DNA of 64,000 bases, taken from assembly GCF_013415305.1 (NCBI RefSeq), contig NZ_JACBXU010000005.1, positions 186,001 through 250,000 on the forward strand, given 5' to 3'. The translations under genes were made by a program, and so were the position numbers. Shown here one piece after another: positions 37,606-46,993 of the stretch. This stretch comes from Pantoea sp. WMus005. GTDB lineage: Bacteria > Pseudomonadota > Gammaproteobacteria > Enterobacterales > Enterobacteriaceae. The notes beneath the pieces were generated by a model, which saw only the letters and a program-made list of their open reading frames with translations, was not told the DNA's origin and made no database searches. Within the stretch, counting starts at the first letter, position 1; every line of letters starts with the position of its first letter.

Positions 37606-38583
37606 ATGGCAGCAACACGTTTAACTTTTTTAGCCGCAGCGCTGGCGCTGCTGGCATTTCGGGCTGATGCAGTCAATGTCACCGTCGCGTACCAGACCTC
37701 TGCCGAACCGGCGAAAGTGGCACAGGCTGATAACAGTTTTGCCAAAGAGAGCGGGGCCAGCGTCGACTGGCGTAAGTTTGACAGCGGTGCAGGCGTATTA
37801 CGCGCGCTGGCGTCCGGCGACGTCCAGATTGGTAACATCGGTTCCAGTCCGTTAGCGGTCGCGGCGGCGCAGAAGCTGCCAATTGAAGCCTTTTTACTTG
37901 CCTCTCAGCTGGGCAACTCTGAAGCGCTGGTAGTGAAGAAGAACATCACCACACCCAAAGATCTTATCGGCAAGCGCATCGCGGTGCCGTTCATCTCTAC
38001 TACCCATTACAGCCTGTTGGCTGCACTGAAGCACTGGGGCATTCAACCGTCGCAGGTACAGCTGGTTAATCTGCAGCCGCCTGCGATTATCGCGGCCTGG
38101 CAGCGTGGCGACATTGATGGCGCTTACGTCTGGGCGCCTGCGGTGAACGAACTGGAAAAACAGGGCAAGGTGCTGACCGACTCTGCGGAAGTGGGGAGCT
38201 GGGGATCGCCGACGCTGGATGTCTGGGTGGTTCGTAAAGATTTCGCTGAGCAGCATCCGGAGATCGTGACCGCCTTTGCCCGCAGCGCGCTTGATGCGCA
38301 GCAGGCCTACCTTAACAGTCCCGACGGCTGGCTGAAGCAGTCTGATAACCTTAGCAAACTCTCTCGCCTCAGCGGGGTGCCGGAAGCGCAGGTGCCGGAT
38401 CTGGTGAAGGGCAATACCTACCTCACGGCGCAGCAGCAGGTTGAGCAACTGGGTAAACCGGTCAATAAAGCAATTGTCGATACTGCGCAGTTCCTGAAAG
38501 CGCAGGGCAGAGTGCCTCAGGCGGATAACGACTACAGCAGCTACGTGACCTCCCGTTTCGTCGCGCCATTAGTTAAACCCTAA
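37606..38583 (+). CDS. tauA: Taurine ABC transporter, periplasmic binding protein
   Basis: TauA captures taurine in the periplasm. The 325-residue precursor has a signal peptide (about residues 1-23, ending FRADA) and a SsuA/TauA-type binding domain (VTVAYQTSAEPAKVAQADNS, DSGAGVLRALASGDVQIGNI). I chose the ATG at 37606 because GGTGGGG stands 8 bases ahead; a GTG lies 6 bases earlier. It is the first gene of tauABCD, expected to be made under sulfur limitation. Confidence 0.94.
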   Translation: MAATRLTFLAAALALLAFRADAVNVTVAYQTSAEPAKVAQADNSFAKESGASVDWRKFDSGAGVLRALASGDVQIGNIGSSPLAVAAAQKLPIEAFLLASQLGNSEALVVKKNITTPKDLIGKRIAVPFISTTHYSLLAALKHWGIQPSQVQLVNLQPPAIIAAWQRGDIDGAYVWAPAVNELEKQGKVLTDSAEVGSWGSPTLDVWVVRKDFAEQHPEIVTAFARSALDAQQAYLNSPDGWLKQSDNLSKLSRLSGVPEAQVPDLVKGNTYLTAQQQVEQLGKPVNKAIVDTAQFLKAQGRVPQADNDYSSYVTSRFVAPLVKP

Positions 38584-38592
38584 GGAGGCATT

Positions 38593-39360
38593 ATGCTGCG
38601 TATCGCTCACCTTAATGCACGTTATGCCGGACAACCGGTGTTGCAGGATATCAGTCTGCAGCTGGACAGCCATGAACTGCTGGTGGTGCTCGGTCCTTCC
38701 GGCTGCGGTAAAACCACGTTGCTGAATCTGGTTGCCGGATTTCTGCCGGTGGAATCGGGCAGCATCACGCTGGATAACCAGCCAGTAACGGGGCCTGGTG
38801 CCGAGCGCGGCGTGGTGTTTCAGAATGAAGGCTTACTGCCATGGCGTAACGTGCTGGATAACGTCGCTTTTGGCCTGCAGCTGGCGGGGATGTCGCGCCC
38901 GGCGCGCGAGGCCATCGCGCGGAAGCTCATCAGGCAGGTGGGGCTGGAGGGTGCGGAGAAGCGCGCCATCTGGCAGTTGTCCGGCGGTCAGCGTCAGCGG
39001 GTAGGTATTGCGCGTGCGCTCGCCACCGATCCGCAATTGCTGCTGCTGGATGAGCCTTTCGGCGCACTGGATGCCTTTACCCGCGAACAGATGCAGACCC
39101 TGCTCCTGACGCTGTGGCGCGACAGCAGTAAACAGATCCTGCTGATTACGCACGATATTGAAGAGGCTATTTTCCTGGCCAGCGAACTGATTCTGTTGTC
39201 GCCAGGACCGGGCCGCATCGTGGAGCGGTTACGTCCCGGCTTTGGTCAGCGCTTTGCCGCAGGCGAGTCGTGCCGCAGCATCAAATCCGATCCGCAGTTT
39301 ATCGCCCAGCGTGAATATGTACTGAGCCGGGTATTTGATCAGCGGGAGGCGTTTGCATGA
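38593..39360 (+). CDS. tauB: Taurine ABC transporter, ATP-binding protein
   Basis: TauB drives taurine import. The 255-residue ATPase has Walker [10 protein letters not shown] (about 36-44), the signature [10 protein letters not shown], Walker [13 protein letters not shown] and the switch histidine in [17 protein letters not shown] sits 6 bases before the ATG. The stop overlaps tauC by 4 bases (ATGA). Confidence 0.96.
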   Translation: MLRIAHLNARYAGQPVLQDISLQLDSHELLVVLGPSGCGKTTLLNLVAGFLPVESGSITLDNQPVTGPGAERGVVFQNEGLLPWRNVLDNVAFGLQLAGMSRPAREAIARKLIRQVGLEGAEKRAIWQLSGGQRQRVGIARALATDPQLLLLDEPFGALDAFTREQMQTLLLTLWRDSSKQILLITHDIEEAIFLASELILLSPGPGRIVERLRPGFGQRFAAGESCRSIKSDPQFIAQREYVLSRVFDQREAFA

Positions 39361-40184
39361 GCGCGTTAATCCACGACAAGTCTCTGCCAGTGCGCCGTCG
39401 TTTGCGCTGGCCGTTTTCAACCGCTTTTACGCTAAGCATGCTGAGTCTCTCTTTGCTGTTGCTGCTCTGGTGGGGTGTGACTGCGCTGGGTCTGATTGCT
39501 CCGCTGTTCCTGCCGTCACCCCAGCAGGTATTCAGCAAGCTGCTGCTGATTGCCAGCGCGCAGGGCTTTATGGATGCCACGCTGTGGCAGCATCTGGCCG
39601 CCAGCCTGACGCGGATGCTGATTGCGCTGACGGCGGCGGCCGCCATCGGCATTCCTGTGGGAATTCTGATGGGTCTCAGCCCGGTAGCACGCGGGCTACT
39701 CGATCCGCTTATCGAAATCTATCGCCCGATTCCGCCACTCGCCTATCTGCCGCTGATGGTGATCTGGTTCGGCATTGGTGAGACGTCGAAAATCCTGCTG
39801 ATCTACCTGGCCATCTTCGCGCCGGTGACACTCTCCACTCTGGCTGGGGTGCGAAACACCCAGCAGGTGCGGATTCGTGCGGCACGCTCGCTGGGGGCTA
39901 ACCGCTGGCAGTTGCTGCGCTGGGTGATTCTGCCGGGCGCGCTGCCAGAAATTCTCACCGGTCTGCGCATTGGATTGGGGGTGGGCTGGTCAACGCTGGT
40001 GGCAGCGGAGCTGATTGCTGCCACGCGGGGCCTCGGTTTTATGGTGCAGTCAGCGGGAGAGTTTCTCGCCACCGATGTGGTGCTGGCGGGTATCGCAGTG
40101 ATCGCTTTTATCGCTTTTAGCTTAGAACTTGGGCTTCGCGCGTTGCAGCGCCGTCTGACGCCCTGGAGTGGAGAACAATCATGA
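39357..40184 (+). CDS. tauC: Taurine ABC transporter, permease
   Basis: TauC is the inner-membrane channel subunit. The 275-residue product has about six membrane segments and the EAA loop that contacts the ATPase ([28 protein letters not shown], about residues 163-190). It overlaps tauB and tauD by 4 bases each, so the four genes form a tight operon. Confidence 0.96.
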   Translation: MSALIHDKSLPVRRRLRWPFSTAFTLSMLSLSLLLLLWWGVTALGLIAPLFLPSPQQVFSKLLLIASAQGFMDATLWQHLAASLTRMLIALTAAAAIGIPVGILMGLSPVARGLLDPLIEIYRPIPPLAYLPLMVIWFGIGETSKILLIYLAIFAPVTLSTLAGVRNTQQVRIRAARSLGANRWQLLRWVILPGALPEILTGLRIGLGVGWSTLVAAELIAATRGLGFMVQSAGEFLATDVVLAGIAVIAFIAFSLELGLRALQRRLTPWSGEQS

Positions 40185-41020
40185 ATGAACGTCTGAGTTT
40201 TACCCCGCTTGGTCCTTACATCGGCGCACAGGTCTCTAACCTGGATGTCTCTCGCCCATTGAGTGATGCGCAGTTCGAGCAGCTTTATCATGGTCTGCTG
40301 CGTCACCAGGTGCTGTTTCTGCGTGACCAGAAGATTACGCTGGAACAGCATCGTGCACTGGCGATCCGCTTTGGCGACCTGCATATCCATCCGGTCTATC
40401 CGCATGCGGAGGGCGTCGAAGAGATTATCGTCCTCGATACCCATCAGGATAATCCGCCGGATAATGACAACTGGCACACGGATGTCACCTTTATTGAGAC
40501 ACCACCCGCTGTCGCGCTGCTGGCCTCGAAGGTGTTACCGGCGTCGGGGGGTGACACGCTCTGGACCAGCGGGGTGGCGGCTTACGAGGCGCTGTCGGCG
40601 CCCTTTAAGCAGTTGCTGGCAGGTCTTTACGCCGAGCATGATTTCAAAAAGTCATTCCAGGAGTATAAGTACCGTAAAAGCGAGGAGGAGCACCAGCGCT
40701 GGCAGCAGGCGGTGGCGAAACATCCGCCGGTGCAGCACCCCGTGATCCGCACGCATCCGGTCAGTGGTAAAAAAGCGCTGTTTGTGAATGAGGGTTTTAC
40801 CACGCGGATCGTGGATTTAAGCGAGAAGGAGAGTGATGCGGTGCTGAGCTTCCTGTTTGCGCACGCCACCAAACCGGAGTTTCAGGTGCGCTGGCGCTGG
40901 CAGCCAGACGATCTGGCTATCTGGGATAATCGGGTCACGCAGCATTATGCCAATGCCGACTACTATCCTGCGCGGCGGATCATGCAGCGCGCAACCGTGC
41001 TGGGTGATAAACCCCGTTAA
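40181..41020 (+). CDS. tauD: Taurine dioxygenase, 2-oxoglutarate dependent
   Basis: TauD is a non-haem Fe(II) enzyme that splits taurine to sulfite and aminoacetaldehyde with 2-oxoglutarate and O2, freeing sulfur for cysteine synthesis. The 279-residue product has the iron triad His 99, Asp 101 (in DNWHTDVTF) and His 255 (in NRVTQHYANADY), plus the 2-oxoglutarate arginine in the RRIMQR segment. It closes the tau operon before a strong terminator. Confidence 0.96.
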   Translation: MNERLSFTPLGPYIGAQVSNLDVSRPLSDAQFEQLYHGLLRHQVLFLRDQKITLEQHRALAIRFGDLHIHPVYPHAEGVEEIIVLDTHQDNPPDNDNWHTDVTFIETPPAVALLASKVLPASGGDTLWTSGVAAYEALSAPFKQLLAGLYAEHDFKKSFQEYKYRKSEEEHQRWQQAVAKHPPVQHPVIRTHPVSGKKALFVNEGFTTRIVDLSEKESDAVLSFLFAHATKPEFQVRWRWQPDDLAIWDNRVTQHYANADYYPARRIMQRATVLGDKPR

Positions 41021-41025
41021 AAGAG

Positions 41026-41055
41026 ACGCTCCCCGCTCGTGGGGAGCGTGTTTTT
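41026..41055. terminator. Intrinsic terminator between tauD and yheS
   Basis: The stem ACGCTCCCC/GGGGAGCGT (9 bp) with a 6-base loop is followed by GTTTTTA on the plus strand. The T-run overlaps the stop codon of the convergent yheS gene. Confidence 0.88.
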
Positions 41056-42958
41056 ATGAGGCCATAATCTGTTCGAGTTGTTCCTGCGCTTCCAGCCACG
41101 TCATCTCAACCTCCTCCAGCGCAGATTTACTCTCTGCCTGACGCTGCAGCGCAGTGGTCAGGTCCGCTTTACGGCTCTGATCATAAATCGCACTGTCTGA
41201 GAGCTGAGCTTCGGCATCGGCCAGCTGGCTCTGCCACTTGCTCATCTGCTTTTCCAGCTTCTCTATCTCTTTGCGCAGCGGCTGGGTCTGGGTGCGAAGT
41301 TCGGCATCCCGGCGCTTCTGATCTTTACGCGCCTGGGCACTGTTGCCGTTATCCTGCTTTGGTGCGGCATCCTGTTGCGCCTGCTGCTTCTGCAGATCGC
41401 TCAGCCATTGCTGATAATCATCGAGGTCACCTTCAAACACATCCACTTTGCCATCGTGCACCAGATAGAGATCGTCGGTGGTCGCGCGCAGCAGGTGACG
41501 GTCGTGCGAGACCACGACCAGGGCACCTTCGAAGTCGATCAGCGCTTCGGTCAGCGCCTGGCGCATATCAAGATCAAGGTGGTTGGTAGGTTCATCCAGC
41601 AGCAGAAGGTTAGGGCGCTGCCAGACAATCAGCGCCAGCACCAGTCGCGCTTTCTCACCGCCGGAGAAGCGCTCGGTGTTTTCAGTGACTTTGTCGCCAC
41701 GGAAATCAAAGCCGCCCAGGTAGTCGCGCAGTTGCTGTTCCAGTACTTTAGGCGCTATGCGTGCCAGATGCTGCAGCGGCGACTCATCAGCCCGCAGGTA
41801 CTCCAGCTGATGCTGGGCGAAGTAACCAAGCTTGATCCCTTTCGCCAGCCCCATCTTGCCATCCATCGCTTCCAGCTCTCCCGCCAGCAGCTTAATCAGG
41901 GTCGATTTACCGGCACCGTTACGACCCAGCAGGCCAATGCGCGAGCCTGGCACCAGGTTGAGCTTGATGGCGTCGAGAATAATACGATCGCCATAACCTG
42001 CGGTGACCTTCTCCATCTTCATCAGCGGATTAGGCAGGTTTTCCGGCTTGCGGAAGGTGAAGCTAAAGGGGTTGTCGACATGGGCAGGCGCGATCATCTC
42101 CATGCGCTCCAGCATCTTGATACGGCTCTGTGCCTGCTTCGCCTTAGTGGCCTGAGCACGGAAGCGATCAATGTAGCTGTGCAAGTGCGCCACTTTCTCC
42201 TGCTGGCTCTCATACAGCGCCTGCTGCTGAGCCAGTTTGGCGACGCGCTGCCGTTCAAAGGAGCTGTAGTTGCCGGTGTATTCGAACATCGACTCCTGTT
42301 CGATATGGATAATTTTGTCGATGACCGGATCGAGGAAATCACGATCGTGCGAGATCAGAATCAGCGTGCCTTCATAACTCTTCAGCCAGCGCTCCAGCCA
42401 AATGACCGCATCAAGATCGAGGTGGTTGGTCGGTTCATCCAGTAGCAGCAGATCGGAACGACAAATCAGCGCCTGTGCCAGGTTGAGGCGCATGCGCCAG
42501 CCACCGGAGAAGTCGCTGACCGGACGCTGCAGCTGTTCCTGGCTGAAGCCCAGACCATGCAGCAGGCTTGAGGCGCGCGCATGGATGCTCCATGCCTGCA
42601 CCGCATCCAGCTTGCCATGCAGCAGCGCGATAGCATTACCATCGTCGCGGAGATTAGCGTCTGCCAGTTCAGCTTCAAGCTGACGGAACTGGCGGTCGCC
42701 ATCGATCACGTACTCCAGCGCGGCTTTATCCAGCGCAGGGGTTTCCTGATTCACCCAGGCCAGCGCCCAGTGAGTGGGGAATGTGGCGGTACCGGCATCG
42801 CTGGTGATTTCACCTTTTAACAGCGACAGCAGCGTAGATTTTCCACAGCCGTTTTTACCCACCAGCCCGACATTCTGGCCGGGATTAATGGTGGCGGTGG
42901 CGTTGTCGAGCAGGACGCGGATGCCGCGGCGAATTTGTAAGGCTGAGAAGACAATCAT
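41054..42958 (-). CDS. yheS: ABC-F family ATPase YheS
   Basis: ABC-F proteins carry two ATPase domains and no membrane part and act on the ribosome. The 634-residue product has two Walker A motifs (GLVGKNGCGKST near 30-41 and GLLGRNGAGKST in the second half), two LSGGxx-type signatures (FSGGWRMRL, FSGGEKARL) and two LLLLDEPTNHLDL motifs. A linker between the domains and a C-terminal charged coiled coil (about 550-630) complete it. It closely matches E. coli YheS. A role in helping ribosomes past difficult nascent chains has been proposed. Confidence 0.95.
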   Translation of the reverse strand: MIVFSALQIRRGIRVLLDNATATINPGQNVGLVGKNGCGKSTLLSLLKGEITSDAGTATFPTHWALAWVNQETPALDKAALEYVIDGDRQFRQLEAELADANLRDDGNAIALLHGKLDAVQAWSIHARASSLLHGLGFSQEQLQRPVSDFSGGWRMRLNLAQALICRSDLLLLDEPTNHLDLDAVIWLERWLKSYEGTLILISHDRDFLDPVIDKIIHIEQESMFEYTGNYSSFERQRVAKLAQQQALYESQQEKVAHLHSYIDRFRAQATKAKQAQSRIKMLERMEMIAPAHVDNPFSFTFRKPENLPNPLMKMEKVTAGYGDRIILDAIKLNLVPGSRIGLLGRNGAGKSTLIKLLAGELEAMDGKMGLAKGIKLGYFAQHQLEYLRADESPLQHLARIAPKVLEQQLRDYLGGFDFRGDKVTENTERFSGGEKARLVLALIVWQRPNLLLLDEPTNHLDLDMRQALTEALIDFEGALVVVSHDRHLLRATTDDLYLVHDGKVDVFEGDLDDYQQWLSDLQKQQAQQDAAPKQDNGNSAQARKDQKRRDAELRTQTQPLRKEIEKLEKQMSKWQSQLADAEAQLSDSAIYDQSRKADLTTALQRQAESKSALEEVEMTWLEAQEQLEQIMAS

Positions 42959-43070
42959 GTAAGCGCCGTATCGTCAGAATATGTTAATTTACTGGCAACA
43001 TAATGAGATTTTGCTGCGTCGTGCATGGTAGCGGAAAACCGCACCAATGACGACGCTTTGGAGGGAAAGG

Positions 43071-43622
43071 ATGTCGCAGCCACCCAGGGTTTTGCTGCTT
43101 TATGCTCACCCGGAATCACAGGATTCGATCGCGAATCGGATTTTGCTACAGCCGGCTCAGGCTCTGGAACATGTCACCGTGCACGATCTGTACGCGGCCT
43201 ATCCGGATTTTTTTATCGATATTCATCATGAACAACAATTACTGCGCGAACATGACGTCATCATTTTCCAGCATCCAATCTATACCTATAGCTGTCCGGC
43301 GCTGCTGAAAGAGTGGCTGGACAGGGTTCTGTCACGCGGCTTCGCCAATGGCGTGGATGGCAATGCGCTGGAAGGAAAATACTGGCGCAGCGTGGTCACG
43401 ACCGGAGAACCGGAAAGTGCCTTTAAACAACAGGGTCTGAACCGCTATTCGCTTAACGACATTATGCGTCCTTTTGAGCTGACCGCGCAGATGTGCCGTA
43501 TGCACTGGATGCCGCCGATGATTATTTATATGGCGCGTCGTCAGAGTCCTGAATTAATGAAAAATTACGCTCGCGCCTATGGTGACTGGCTGGCAGCACC
43601 GCTGCCGAATGGAGGGGTATAG
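43071..43622 (+). CDS. kefG: Ancillary quinone-reductase-like subunit KefG of potassium efflux system KefB
   Basis: KefG is a flavodoxin-fold protein needed for full activity of the KefB potassium efflux channel. The 183-residue product has the flavin phosphate loop in [11 protein letters not shown] and the [20 protein letters not shown] segment. I chose the ATG at 43071, with GGAGGGAAAGG ahead. The stop adjoins the kefB ATG directly, so the two are co-translated. Confidence 0.94.
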   Translation: MSQPPRVLLLYAHPESQDSIANRILLQPAQALEHVTVHDLYAAYPDFFIDIHHEQQLLREHDVIIFQHPIYTYSCPALLKEWLDRVLSRGFANGVDGNALEGKYWRSVVTTGEPESAFKQQGLNRYSLNDIMRPFELTAQMCRMHWMPPMIIYMARRQSPELMKNYARAYGDWLAAPLPNGGV

Positions 43623-45428
43623 ATGGAAGGGCAAACGCTGCTGACCGCCGGGGTGATTTATCTGGTCGCGGCGGTATTGATTGTACCGGTGGCAGCGCGC
43701 CTCGGTATTGGTGCTGTTCTGGGTTATCTGGTGGCGGGTATCGCCATCGGCCCGTGGGGATTAGGCTTTATCAGCGACGTCGATGAGATTCTCCACTTCT
43801 CTGAGCTCGGTGTGGTTTTCCTGATGTTTATTATCGGGCTGGAGCTGAATCCGGCAAAGCTGTGGGCGCTGCGCCGCTCCATTTTTGGCGTCGGCGCAGC
43901 GCAGGTCATCTTCTCAGCAGCCATTCTCGGCGGCTTATTGTGGCTGACCGCCTTTAGCTGGCAGGCTGCGATCATCGGCGGTATAGGTCTGGCGATGTCC
44001 TCGACCGCCATGGCGCTGCAGCTGATGATGGATAAGGGCATGAACCGCAGCGAAGCGGGGCAACTGGGCTTTTCAGTGCTGCTGTTTCAGGATATCGCGG
44101 TGATTCCTGCCCTGGCGCTGATCCCGCTGCTGGCCGGAACCGACAGCGGTCATATCGACTGGATGAAGGTCGGCATGAAAGTGCTGGCGTTTGCCGGGAT
44201 GCTGGTGGGTGGACGCTATCTGCTGCGGCCGATCTTCCGCTACATCGCTGCATCGGGCGTGCGCGAGGTCTTTACCGCAGCTTCGCTGTTGCTGGTGCTG
44301 GGTTCCGCGCTGTTTATGGATGCGCTGGGCCTGTCGATGGCGCTGGGGACATTTATTGCGGGGATCCTGCTGGCGGAAAGCGAATACCGGCATGAGCTGG
44401 AAGTCGCTATCGACCCGTTCAAGGGTTTACTGCTGGGCCTGTTCTTTATTTCAGTTGGCATGGCGCTCAACCTCGGTGTGCTCTATACCCATATTGTGAC
44501 CATTCTGCTGGGTGTCGTGACGCTGGTGGCAGTGAAAACGCTGGTGCTCTATGTGCTGGGGCGCATTTATGGCCTGCGCAGTTCCGAGCGTCAGCAGTTC
44601 GCGGGCGTGCTGAGTCAGGGGGGCGAATTCGCTTTCGTGCTCTTTTCAGCGGCCTCTTCTGCAAAACTCTTCTCTGGCGATCAACTGCCGATGTTGCTGG
44701 TGACGGTTACCCTGTCGATGATGACCACGCCGCTACTGATGAAAGGCATCGATCGTCTGCTGGCACGACGCTTCAACGAGCCGGATGAAGATGCAGAAAA
44801 ACACTTTGTTGAAGATGACCAGCCGCAGGTGATTGTGGTGGGCTTTGGTCGGTTCGGGCAGGTGGTGGGCCGTCTGTTGATGGCGAATAACAAACGCATC
44901 ACGGTGCTTGAACGCGATATTAGCGTGGTGAGTCTGATGCGGAAATATGGCTATAAGGTCTACTACGGCGATGCCACGGAGCTGGAGCTGCTGCGGGCGG
45001 CCGGTGCTGCCAGCGCTCAGTCAATTGTGATCACCTGTAATGAACCGGAAGATGTGATGAATATTGTACATCTGTGCCAGCAGCATTTTCCGCAGTTACA
45101 GATTCAGGCGCGCGCCCGTGGCCGCGTTGAAGCACATGAGCTGTTACAGGCGGGCGTCACGCAGTTCTCACGTGAGACGTTCTCCAGTGCGCTGGAGCTG
45201 GGACGTAAGACTCTGATGACGCTGGGGATGCATCCGCATCAGGCGCATCGCGCCCAGCAGCATTTCCGCCGGCTTGACATGCGTATGCTGCGCGAGCTGA
45301 TGCCTAATCTCTCTGAGAGCGCGCAGGCTTCGCGCGTCCGTGAAGCGCGGCGTGAACTGGAAGATATCTTCCAGCGCGAAATGCAGCGCGAAAAGCGGCA
45401 GATCGACGGCTGGGATGATGAAGAATAA
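43623..45428 (+). CDS. kefB: Glutathione-gated potassium-efflux system protein KefB
   Basis: KefB lets K+ out, in exchange for H+, when glutathione adducts of toxic electrophiles appear. The 601-residue protein has a CPA2-type membrane domain (about 12 helices, residues 1-380), with [12 protein letters not shown] and [15 protein letters not shown] motifs. The C-terminal RCK/KTN domain starts [14 protein letters not shown] (about 402) with the NAD-type GxGxxG loop. A charged tail follows. It forms an operon with kefG and perhaps yheV. Confidence 0.96.
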   Translation: MEGQTLLTAGVIYLVAAVLIVPVAARLGIGAVLGYLVAGIAIGPWGLGFISDVDEILHFSELGVVFLMFIIGLELNPAKLWALRRSIFGVGAAQVIFSAAILGGLLWLTAFSWQAAIIGGIGLAMSSTAMALQLMMDKGMNRSEAGQLGFSVLLFQDIAVIPALALIPLLAGTDSGHIDWMKVGMKVLAFAGMLVGGRYLLRPIFRYIAASGVREVFTAASLLLVLGSALFMDALGLSMALGTFIAGILLAESEYRHELEVAIDPFKGLLLGLFFISVGMALNLGVLYTHIVTILLGVVTLVAVKTLVLYVLGRIYGLRSSERQQFAGVLSQGGEFAFVLFSAASSAKLFSGDQLPMLLVTVTLSMMTTPLLMKGIDRLLARRFNEPDEDAEKHFVEDDQPQVIVVGFGRFGQVVGRLLMANNKRITVLERDISVVSLMRKYGYKVYYGDATELELLRAAGAASAQSIVITCNEPEDVMNIVHLCQQHFPQLQIQARARGRVEAHELLQAGVTQFSRETFSSALELGRKTLMTLGMHPHQAHRAQQHFRRLDMRMLRELMPNLSESAQASRVREARRELEDIFQREMQREKRQIDGWDDEE

Positions 45429-45451
45429 CCTTTATAAACAGGCAGAAGAAA

Positions 45452-45646
45452 ATGCGTAAACGTTTTATTGCCGGTGCGACATGCCCCCACTGCCAGGAGA
45501 AGGACACGCTGGCGATGTGGCGTGAAAATAATGTCGATGTCGTGGAGTGCGTGAAGTGTGGTCACCAGATGCGTGAGGCGGATAAGCAGGCGCGCGATCA
45601 GGTTCGTACCAATGAGCAGGTTATCGGCATTTTCCATCCTGAGTAG
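45452..45646 (+). CDS. yheV: YheV family zinc-ribbon protein
   Basis: The 64-residue protein has two CxxC pairs (CPHC and CVKC) that would form a zinc ribbon. It matches E. coli YheV, which has no established function. It begins 23 bp after kefB and lies before slyD, as in E. coli. Confidence 0.9.
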   Translation: MRKRFIAGATCPHCQEKDTLAMWRENNVDVVECVKCGHQMREADKQARDQVRTNEQVIGIFHPE

Positions 45647-45676
45647 CGGAATCGGGCAGCTTTTTTTACGCTTAAA

Positions 45677-45705
45677 CTTACAGCGGGATTGAATTCCGTT
45701 ACAAT
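45677..45705 (+). promoter_or_regulatory. Probable slyD promoter
   Basis: CTTACA and TACAAT hexamers are separated by 17 bp, matching 4 and 5 of 6 consensus positions. Transcription would begin near 45712 and leave a leader of about 130 bases before slyD. Confidence 0.5.
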
Positions 45706-45843
45706 TGTCGCCATTAAGGCTGAAGTCGCAAGAGAAAGTGAAACCCCTCTTGTACTCAGCCCCGAACCTTTCTGGTTGGTGTTATTGCACGCAAGAATAG
45801 ACCAATGAGACGGGATCTCAGCTCTCAACGGTTAGGAGATATC

Positions 45844-46410
45844 ATGAAAGTAGCAAAAGACCTGGTGGTAAGCCTGGCCTATCAGGTACGTACAGAAGAC
45901 GGCGTGTTAGTTGACGAGTCACCGGTGAGTGCACCGTTAGACTACCTGCACGGTCATGGTTCCCTGATTTCTGGTCTGGAAAATGCGCTGGAAAACCACA
46001 TTGCCGGCGACAAGTTTGACGTGCATATTCCTGCAAACGATGCTTACGGGCAGTACGACGACAACCTGGTACAGCGCGTTCCTAAAGACGTCTTCATGGG
46101 CGTTGACGAACTGCAGGTTGGCATGCGCTTCCTGGCAGAGACCGATCAGGGTCCGGTACCGGTGGAAATCACCGAAGTGGAAGATGACCACGTTGTGGTT
46201 GATGGTAACCATATGCTGGCGGGTCAGAACCTGAACTTCAACGTTGAAGTCGTTGCTATCCGTGAAGCCACCCCGGAAGAACTGGCTCATGGCCACGTTC
46301 ACGGTGCAGATGGCCATCATCACGACCACGATCACGGCCATGATCATGATCACGACCATGATCAAGGTAAAGGCGGCTGTGGAACTGGCGGTTGCGGCTG
46401 CAGCCACTAA
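45844..46410 (+). CDS. slyD: FKBP-type peptidyl-prolyl isomerase and nickel chaperone SlyD
   Basis: SlyD is a cytosolic prolyl isomerase and chaperone that also supplies nickel to hydrogenase maturation. The 188-residue product has an FKBP domain (about 1-68 and 130-148) with the inserted IF domain between, and a C-terminal metal-binding tail from about residue 150. That tail is packed with His, Asp and Cys (HHHDHDHGHDHDHDH, then GGCGTGGCGCSH). AGGAG precedes the ATG at 45844. It is followed by an intrinsic terminator. Confidence 0.96.
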   Translation: MKVAKDLVVSLAYQVRTEDGVLVDESPVSAPLDYLHGHGSLISGLENALENHIAGDKFDVHIPANDAYGQYDDNLVQRVPKDVFMGVDELQVGMRFLAETDQGPVPVEITEVEDDHVVVDGNHMLAGQNLNFNVEVVAIREATPEELAHGHVHGADGHHHDHDHGHDHDHDHDQGKGGCGTGGCGCSH

Positions 46411-46426
46411 GTCTCAACAGACCTTT

Positions 46427-46455
46427 AAAGGCCACCTCCGGGTGGCCTTTCTTTT
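46427..46455 (+). terminator. Intrinsic terminator after slyD
   Basis: The stem AAAGGCCACC/GGTGGCCTTT with loop TCCG is followed by CTTTT. A second imperfect hairpin lies at 46467-46497, between this and the slyX end, without a T-run. Confidence 0.9.
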
Positions 46456-46505
46456 GGCTGTTACTCTGGTTCTGCCCGGTTGAACCGGGGCCAGATGACC
46501 CGCAA

Positions 46506-46724
46506 TCAGTAGTGCGGGGGTGGCGTTTCTTCAGACTGTGAGGCGACGATCGAGGGCGCATTCGCTTTGAGCTTGTCGGTTAAGATGCGCATCTGTTCAC
46601 GCATCTTATTCATCTCCAGCTCGTGCTGAACCACCGCGCTGTTCAGCTGATCGATAGTCATCTCCTGAAAGGCCAGTTTGCTCTCTAACGTCTCCAGACG
46701 TTGTTCCCACTCAGATTGTTGCAT
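46506..46724 (-). CDS. slyX: SlyX family protein
   Basis: This 72-residue coiled-coil protein matches E. coli SlyX from the [19 protein letters not shown] heptads to the ETPPPHY end. Its function is not known. It is convergent with slyD and divergent from fkpA. Confidence 0.92.
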   Translation of the reverse strand: MQQSEWEQRLETLESKLAFQEMTIDQLNSAVVQHELEMNKMREQMRILTDKLKANAPSIVASQSEETPPPHY

Positions 46725-46852
46725 AACCTGTTCCTCTGTTAAGGTGCGACTCCGGGCGTGATTCTACGACCTGAATGTCAGGAATCACCTGTTTTTTTCA
46801 TGATTGACGGCGTTGCGCTTGAAAAAAGGCAGCGCGGCATCATCTCTGATGA

Positions 46853-46878
46853 AACTTCCCGATGTTATAAAGGTCGGA
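46853..46878 (+). promoter_or_regulatory. Sigma-E type promoter of fkpA
   Basis: AACTT at 46853-46857 and TCGGA at 46874-46878 are separated by 16 bp, matching the sigma-E consensus (GGAACTT, 15-16 bp, TCnnA). fkpA belongs to the sigma-E regulon in E. coli, which supports the call. The predicted leader is about 110 bases. Confidence 0.78.
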
Positions 46879-46993
46879 GGTAGACCGGGTAATTACATTG
46901 TGGGAGTGTTCGACACTGCCACGTAAAGTTATAGTGTGGGCCCTGAAGTCCGCAATGTTTCCCGAGGTTAGACGCTTCGGTTTTGGAGAATGG

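Noticed and set aside
41375-42445. 356-codon plus-strand frame inside yheS
   Set aside because: It lies wholly antisense to the well-supported ABC-F gene and has no recognisable domain.
46467-46497. Second hairpin between slyD and slyX as a slyX terminator
   Set aside because: The stem is imperfect and no T-run follows in the slyX direction; it is mentioned only with the slyD terminator.
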